Source: Candidatus Eisenbergiella stercorigallinarum (lineage in GTDB: Bacteria > Bacillota > Clostridia > Lachnospirales > Lachnospiraceae). From it: a stretch of DNA of 9,288 nt. Made by a program: the position numbers and the translations under genes. Each line of letters begins with the position of its first letter. The stretch's first letter is position 1. Location of the stretch: positions 1 to 9,288 of the forward strand of contig DWUW01000044.1 of NCBI GenBank assembly GCA_019120525.1, in the 5' to 3' direction. A model generated the notes under the pieces. It had not been told where the DNA came from. It saw only the letters and a list, made by a program, of their open reading frames with translations, and ran no database searches. Shown piece after piece: positions 5,680 through 9,288 of the stretch.

Positions 5680-6597
5680 ATGCAGGAGAAAGAGGCGATA
5701 CGGATGAAAACCATGGACAGACTGAAAAGGAAGCCGGGGATCCGGCCGGGTATGCGCTTAAATGAAAAAAACGGCGCGGGATATCTGACCTTTCCGGCGA
5801 TCAGCGAGACCGGCGTGGTCAGCCATCTGATGACCATGCGTTCCGGAGGCGTCAGCGAAGGGGATCTGTGGAGCATGAACCTGAGCTTCACCAGGGGAGA
5901 CCGGAAGGAAAACGTAGAGGAGAATTTCCGAAGGGCAGCGGCGCTTCTTGGGTGCGGGCCGGAGGACATCGTCTGCTCGGACCAGACACATACGGTCCAT
6001 ATCCGGCATGTGACGGCCGCGGACAGAGGAAAGGGAGTGATCCGCCCGAAGGATTACCAGGATGTGGACGGGCTGATCACGGATGAGCCCGGCATTGCCC
6101 TGGCCACCTTTTACGCGGACTGCGTGCCGCTTCTGTTCGTGGATCCCGTAAGGCGCGCCGTCGGGCTGTCCCATTCCGGCTGGCGCGGGACGGCGCAGGG
6201 AATGGGGGCCAGGACAGCGGAGGCCATGGAAAAGGCTTTCGGAAGCCGGCCAGAGGACCTGCTCGTAGGGATCGGGCCTTCCATCTGCCGGGACTGCTAC
6301 GAGGTGAGCGAAGATGTGGCGGAGGCGTTTCGGACGCTGTTTGCCGGGGAAGAATTCCGGAAGCTTTCCCCTGGTCCGGAGCAGGTACTGTTTGAAAAGG
6401 GCGGAGGCAAATATCAGCTGGACCTTTGGAAGGCGAATGAAGCGGTCCTTCTTGCCGCAGGGATCCGGCCGGAGCATATCAGCATGACGGACGTGTGTAC
6501 CTGCTGCAATCCGGATCTGCTGTTTTCCCATCGGGCAAGCGGCGGGAGAAGAGGCAACCTGGGAATGTTCGTGATGCTTCTTCAGGGAAAGGGCTGA
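5680..6597 (+). CDS. pgeF: PgeF/YlmD family purine nucleoside enzyme (Cu-oxidase_4, laccase domain)
   Basis: A 305-residue member of the YfiH/YlmD/LACC1 family. Members act on purine nucleosides (phosphorylase and adenosine deaminase activities reported) and the E. coli protein is named peptidoglycan editing factor; which role applies here is unknown. Putative metal ligands are His104 in DQTHTVHI, Cys148 in YADCVPL and His165 in SHSGWRGT. Other signatures are GIGPSICRDCYEV (197-209), CTCCNPDLLFSHR and GRRGNLGMFVM near the end. The family usually begins near MRLNEKNG (residue 25 here), so about 24 residues may be a basic extension or the start may be ATG 5752. ATG 5680 is preferred because AGGAAGG (5666-5672) precedes it, four bases after the yraN stop. 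It is the last gene of the operon. Confidence 0.92.
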   Translation: MQEKEAIRMKTMDRLKRKPGIRPGMRLNEKNGAGYLTFPAISETGVVSHLMTMRSGGVSEGDLWSMNLSFTRGDRKENVEENFRRAAALLGCGPEDIVCSDQTHTVHIRHVTAADRGKGVIRPKDYQDVDGLITDEPGIALATFYADCVPLLFVDPVRRAVGLSHSGWRGTAQGMGARTAEAMEKAFGSRPEDLLVGIGPSICRDCYEVSEDVAEAFRTLFAGEEFRKLSPGPEQVLFEKGGGKYQLDLWKANEAVLLAAGIRPEHISMTDVCTCCNPDLLFSHRASGGRRGNLGMFVMLLQGKG

Positions 6598-6614
6598 AAA
6601 GGAATCTTAAGAAA

Positions 6615-6657
6615 AAATACAGACTTCCTTTTCCGTTTGTTAAAAGAAGTCTGTTTT
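6615..6657 (+). terminator. Terminator hairpin between pgeF and the response regulator
   Basis: ACAGACTTC (6619-6627) pairs with GAAGTCTGT (6646-6654). Four further T-A pairs (6629-6632 with 6642-6645) follow a single bulged C, leaving a 9-base loop. TTTT ends at 6657, and a run of six A residues on the 5' side (6612-6617) could make it act on both strands. It lies 18 bases after the pgeF stop and closes the housekeeping operon. The response regulator start is only 28 bases further on. A weak promoter may overlap it (TTGTTA 6637-6642, 17 bases to TGATAG 6660-6665), but the -10 match is poor. Confidence 0.7.
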
Positions 6658-6685
6658 AATGATAGGTACGGAGGAGATACGGAAG

Positions 6686-7378
6686 ATGGCTAATATTCTG
6701 GTATGCGACGACGACAGGGAGATCGTGGAGGCGATTGAGATCTATCTGGCCCAGGAGGGGTATCATGTGATCAAGGCGTACGACGGGGAGCAGGCGATCC
6801 AGGCGCTGAGGTCTCATGACGTGCATCTTCTCATCATCGATGTGATGATGCCGAAGCTGGACGGGATCCATGCCACGCTGAAGATCCGGGAGTACAGCAG
6901 CATCCCGATCATCATCCTGTCTGCCAAGTCGGAAGACGCGGATAAGATCCTGGGCCTGAATATCGGGGCGGACGATTATGTGACCAAGCCGTTCAACCCG
7001 CTGGAGCTGGTGGCGAGGGTGAAGTCCCATCTGCGCCGCTATACCCAGCTGGGGAACCTGAATGTGGAGAACAATGCGGTTTTCCGGGCGGGCGGGCTTG
7101 TCATCAACGACGACACCAAGGAAGTAACGGTGGACGACGAGCCGGTGAAGCTGACGCCCATCGAATATAATATCCTCCTGCTTCTGGTGAAGAATCAGGG
7201 CAGGGTATTTTCCATCAACCAGATCTATGAGAGCATCTGGGAGGAGGAGGCCATCGGCGCGGACAATACGGTGGCGGTACATATCCGGCACATCCGGGAG
7301 AAGATTGAGATCAATCCCAAGGAACCCCGCTACCTGAAGGTGGTCTGGGGCGTGGGGTATAAGATTGAGAAGCAGTAG
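6686..7378 (+). CDS. OmpR/PhoB-family response regulator (VanR-like)
   Basis: A 230-residue two-component response regulator. The receiver domain (1-118) has the acidic pair region DDD (8-10), phosphoacceptor Asp52 in LLIIDVMMPKLDG, the switch Ser79 in IIILSAKSE and Lys101 in DDYVTKPFNP. The winged-helix DNA-binding domain (about 130-230) carries LTPIEYNILLLLVKNQGRVFS, then the recognition region NTVAVHIRHIREKIE and the C-terminal hairpin YLKVVWGVGYKIE. It should bind tandem promoter sites after phosphorylation by the sensor encoded next. ATG 6686 is chosen because it gives the family start MANILVCDDD and follows GAGGAG (6671-6676); the in-frame ATG at 6659 lies in the terminator stem tail and adds nine unrelated residues. 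The regulated genes cannot be named from this window. Confidence 0.95.
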   Translation: MANILVCDDDREIVEAIEIYLAQEGYHVIKAYDGEQAIQALRSHDVHLLIIDVMMPKLDGIHATLKIREYSSIPIIILSAKSEDADKILGLNIGADDYVTKPFNPLELVARVKSHLRRYTQLGNLNVENNAVFRAGGLVINDDTKEVTVDDEPVKLTPIEYNILLLLVKNQGRVFSINQIYESIWEEEAIGADNTVAVHIRHIREKIEINPKEPRYLKVVWGVGYKIEKQ

Positions 7379-7466
7379 TCCGTCCGGCACAAGCGCCGGG
7401 AAGGACGGGTATCCTGACAGGCAGGAAGAGCGATTATCCTGATGGGAAGGACGGGAAGGAGAGACG

Positions 7467-9288
7467 ATGGGCAGGAAGGCTGTTATGGAAAAAGGGAAAA
7501 GGGCTCTGCTGCAGTTTGCCGCGGTATTTATGACCGCCCTGGCTGCCGGCTGCGCGGCGGCTGTTTACGCCAATTCCTTCATCACGGTGGAAGGGACGGA
7601 GGGGACGGCCAGCTATTTTGTCTCCCCTCTCGCGCAGAAGGATCTTTTTGAGGATTCGGAGATTTTTGACGACCTGTTCGCGGGAGACGTCCGGGATGTG
7701 ACCAGGATGGCAGTCATCCGCAGCCAGCTGGAAACGGACGGTGTCTATGACGGGAAGAAGCGGATCGATATCGCGGAATATGTGAACCGGACCAGCACGC
7801 TGGATGAAGAGGAGGTCACGGCGGAATATTATCTGGACGATCTGGTAAAGTGGAGCAATTTCGGCTTCAGCTATGAGACAGTCTATGGGACGCAGGAGGA
7901 GCTCGACCGTTTTTTTGCTGTCGGCACGGGCGCGGCGGCGGAAGCAAGCGACCTGAGCGTTGCGGATTACAGCCTTCAGACGGAGCTTACCAGACAGGCG
8001 CTGAAGAATTCCGTACAGGCCGCCGGCTCTGACCTGCTGAGCCTGCGGATCATCGCGGAAATGCCGGGAAGCCTGGAGGAATGGAAGGCATGGAGGGAGG
8101 AAATCGGGGAAACGGCGGATATCGGCGCCGTCCTGAAGGTGGATATCCTGGTTCCCAGATATTATTCCGCCGACGGTAAGGATCTGGCTGATTATGCCGC
8201 GGACCTGGAGGAATATATCACGCTCCGGAACCTGCTGGTAGACGCGGGAAACCAGCTCTGCTACAATTTTACGGATTACAGCAGCTTTAAGAGCTACTAT
8301 GGTACGGACCGGTCCAATATCCGCTACTGTTATCAGATGCCTGTGGACGGACAGCTGTGTCTGTTCACGAATGTGCCGGACGATCTGAACGGGATGGAAG
8401 AGGAAGAGATCACGGGATATTTTTCTTCCTTTGGAAAGAGCCTTTATTATAATCCTGACCAGGTGGAGCTGAAGACCAATACAAAGGTCACATCCGAGGA
8501 AATGCGCACTTTCCTGGGATATTATGAGTATGCCTTTGGGGAAGGCTCCAGAGTGTGGATCGGCGTGGATACCGCTTATCCGGTAAGCGACAGCCTGGCG
8601 CGGGCGAGAAATGCGTTCATGCGGTTCATGCCGTATTACTGGCAGACGGTGGGGGCCGGGGCGCTGGCGGCGGCCATTGCGGTGTGGCTCTTCGTGGTGC
8701 TCACCATCTACGAAGGAAGAAGGCTGAAGGAGGATGGGAGCGGATATGGGATCGTCCTGCGCCGGGGGGACCGGATCTTCACGGAAATTCTCGTAGCGGC
8801 GATGGCGGCAGACGGCGCCTGTATGGCCGCGCTTGCGGTCGCTTTCGGTAAGATCGTACGCTTTGAGGAATACGTCCTGCTCGGGGAGGATGTGGATCCC
8901 TTTGTGCTTGCCGCAGGCGCGGCGGCGGCTATGTTCGTTCTGGTCCGGGGCGCGCTGTCCCTGTATCTGAGCCTGGTCCGCAGGCTGAAGAGCCGCATGT
9001 TCTGGAGAGGCGCGCTCATCTGGCGGCTGGGAAGGCAGATCCGCAAAGGGGTCCTGAGCCTGTATGAGAACAGCAGCATCGTGAGCCGCGAGCTGGTCCC
9101 GTTTTTGGGGATCGTCCTGTTTAATCTCTGTATGGGCCTTTTCGGAGGGATGATCGGGATCCTGGCTTCCGGGATCGTGGATGTGGCCGCCGCCTGCCTG
9201 CTTTACCTGGAAAGGAAGGATCTGCAGAGCATCGTGGACGGGACCAGGACCATCGGGGAAGGAAGGTTCGACGCCAAGATCGACGCTT
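7467..9288 (+). CDS. Multi-span membrane sensor, probable histidine kinase (C-terminus cut by window)
   Basis: An open frame of 607 codons with no stop before the window end. ATG 7467 has AGGAG (7457-7461) five bases upstream. A first membrane segment (about 14-35) is followed by roughly 350 residues predicted to lie outside the cell, which I do not recognise; they are acidic and Tyr-rich. Further hydrophobic segments lie near 394-415, 438-460, 478-500 and 543-581. The last visible part, KDLQSIVDGTRTIGEGRFDAKIDA (584-607), resembles the HAMP-like linker that precedes the HisKA domain in clostridial VanS-like kinases. The phosphorylated His and ATPase domain would come after the window. Position 88 bases behind a response regulator makes kinase the best call; the ligand is unknown. 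A non-kinase membrane protein is possible but less likely. Confidence 0.8.
   Translation, partial: MGRKAVMEKGKRALLQFAAVFMTALAAGCAAAVYANSFITVEGTEGTASYFVSPLAQKDLFEDSEIFDDLFAGDVRDVTRMAVIRSQLETDGVYDGKKRIDIAEYVNRTSTLDEEEVTAEYYLDDLVKWSNFGFSYETVYGTQEELDRFFAVGTGAAAEASDLSVADYSLQTELTRQALKNSVQAAGSDLLSLRIIAEMPGSLEEWKAWREEIGETADIGAVLKVDILVPRYYSADGKDLADYAADLEEYITLRNLLVDAGNQLCYNFTDYSSFKSYYGTDRSNIRYCYQMPVDGQLCLFTNVPDDLNGMEEEEITGYFSSFGKSLYYNPDQVELKTNTKVTSEEMRTFLGYYEYAFGEGSRVWIGVDTAYPVSDSLARARNAFMRFMPYYWQTVGAGALAAAIAVWLFVVLTIYEGRRLKEDGSGYGIVLRRGDRIFTEILVAAMAADGACMAALAVAFGKIVRFEEYVLLGEDVDPFVLAAGAAAAMFVLVRGALSLYLSLVRRLKSRMFWRGALIWRLGRQIRKGVLSLYENSSIVSRELVPFLGIVLFNLCMGLFGGMIGILASGIVDVAAACLLYLERKDLQSIVDGTRTIGEGRFDAKIDA

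Noticed and set aside
5758..6531. Open frame of 257 codons on the minus strand inside pgeF
   Set aside because: The plus strand has all family motifs of PgeF; the minus product is Arg/His/Pro-rich with no recognisable motif.
6656..7390. Open frame of 244 codons on the minus strand across the whole response regulator gene
   Set aside because: It mirrors the codon structure of a clear OmpR-family gene, its product resembles no domain I know, and it has no ribosome binding site of note. It is an antisense shadow caused by GC-rich codon bias.
7542..7553. LAAGC in the first membrane segment of the sensor, reminiscent of a lipoprotein box
   Set aside because: The -3 position is Ala, the hydrophobic stretch continues past the Cys, and a multi-span sensor is better explained by a simple membrane anchor.

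Overview
The window is a GC-rich stretch of a Bacillota chromosome, most likely a Lachnospiraceae or related Clostridia member. I infer this from the gene order (rimM, trmD, rplS, signal peptidase, rbgA, signal peptidase, rnhB, yraN, pgeF), the Clostridia-style sequences of TrmD, RbgA and RNase HII, strong AGGAGG-type ribosome binding sites, and the adjoining VanR/PhoB-like two-component pair. All supported genes lie on the + strand. I found no transposase, CRISPR array, tRNA or rRNA.

Layout: (1) 1-1597 holds the last codons of rimM and an unusually long trmD. Its methyltransferase part carries an inserted low-complexity loop with five 15-bp repeats and continues in frame into a GNAT acetyltransferase-like module. 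(2) 1598-2160 is a self-contained rplS (L19) unit with an extended -10 promoter, a leader of about 70 nt that can pair with the ribosome binding site, the gene and a terminator. (3) 2160-2338 is a spacer with a 12-bp perfect hairpin flanked by short direct repeats, then a near-consensus promoter. (4) 2339-6597 is a probable operon: lepB-type signal peptidase, rbgA, second signal peptidase, rnhB, yraN, pgeF, closed by a hairpin at about 6615-6657. (5) 6686-9288 is an OmpR-family response regulator followed by a multi-membrane-span sensor protein. It runs off the window before its kinase core.

Functionally, regions 1-4 are mostly housekeeping: ribosome and tRNA maturation (RimM, TrmD, L19, RbgA), protein secretion (two type I signal peptidases), removal of RNA from DNA (RNase HII), a predicted nuclease-fold protein (YraN) and a purine nucleoside enzyme (PgeF/YlmD). 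The last region is signal transduction and looks like a separate unit. The best candidates for something new are the TrmD-GNAT fusion with its repeat-bearing loop, the L19 leader and the palindromic spacer element. Nothing here looks like a defence system or mobile island.
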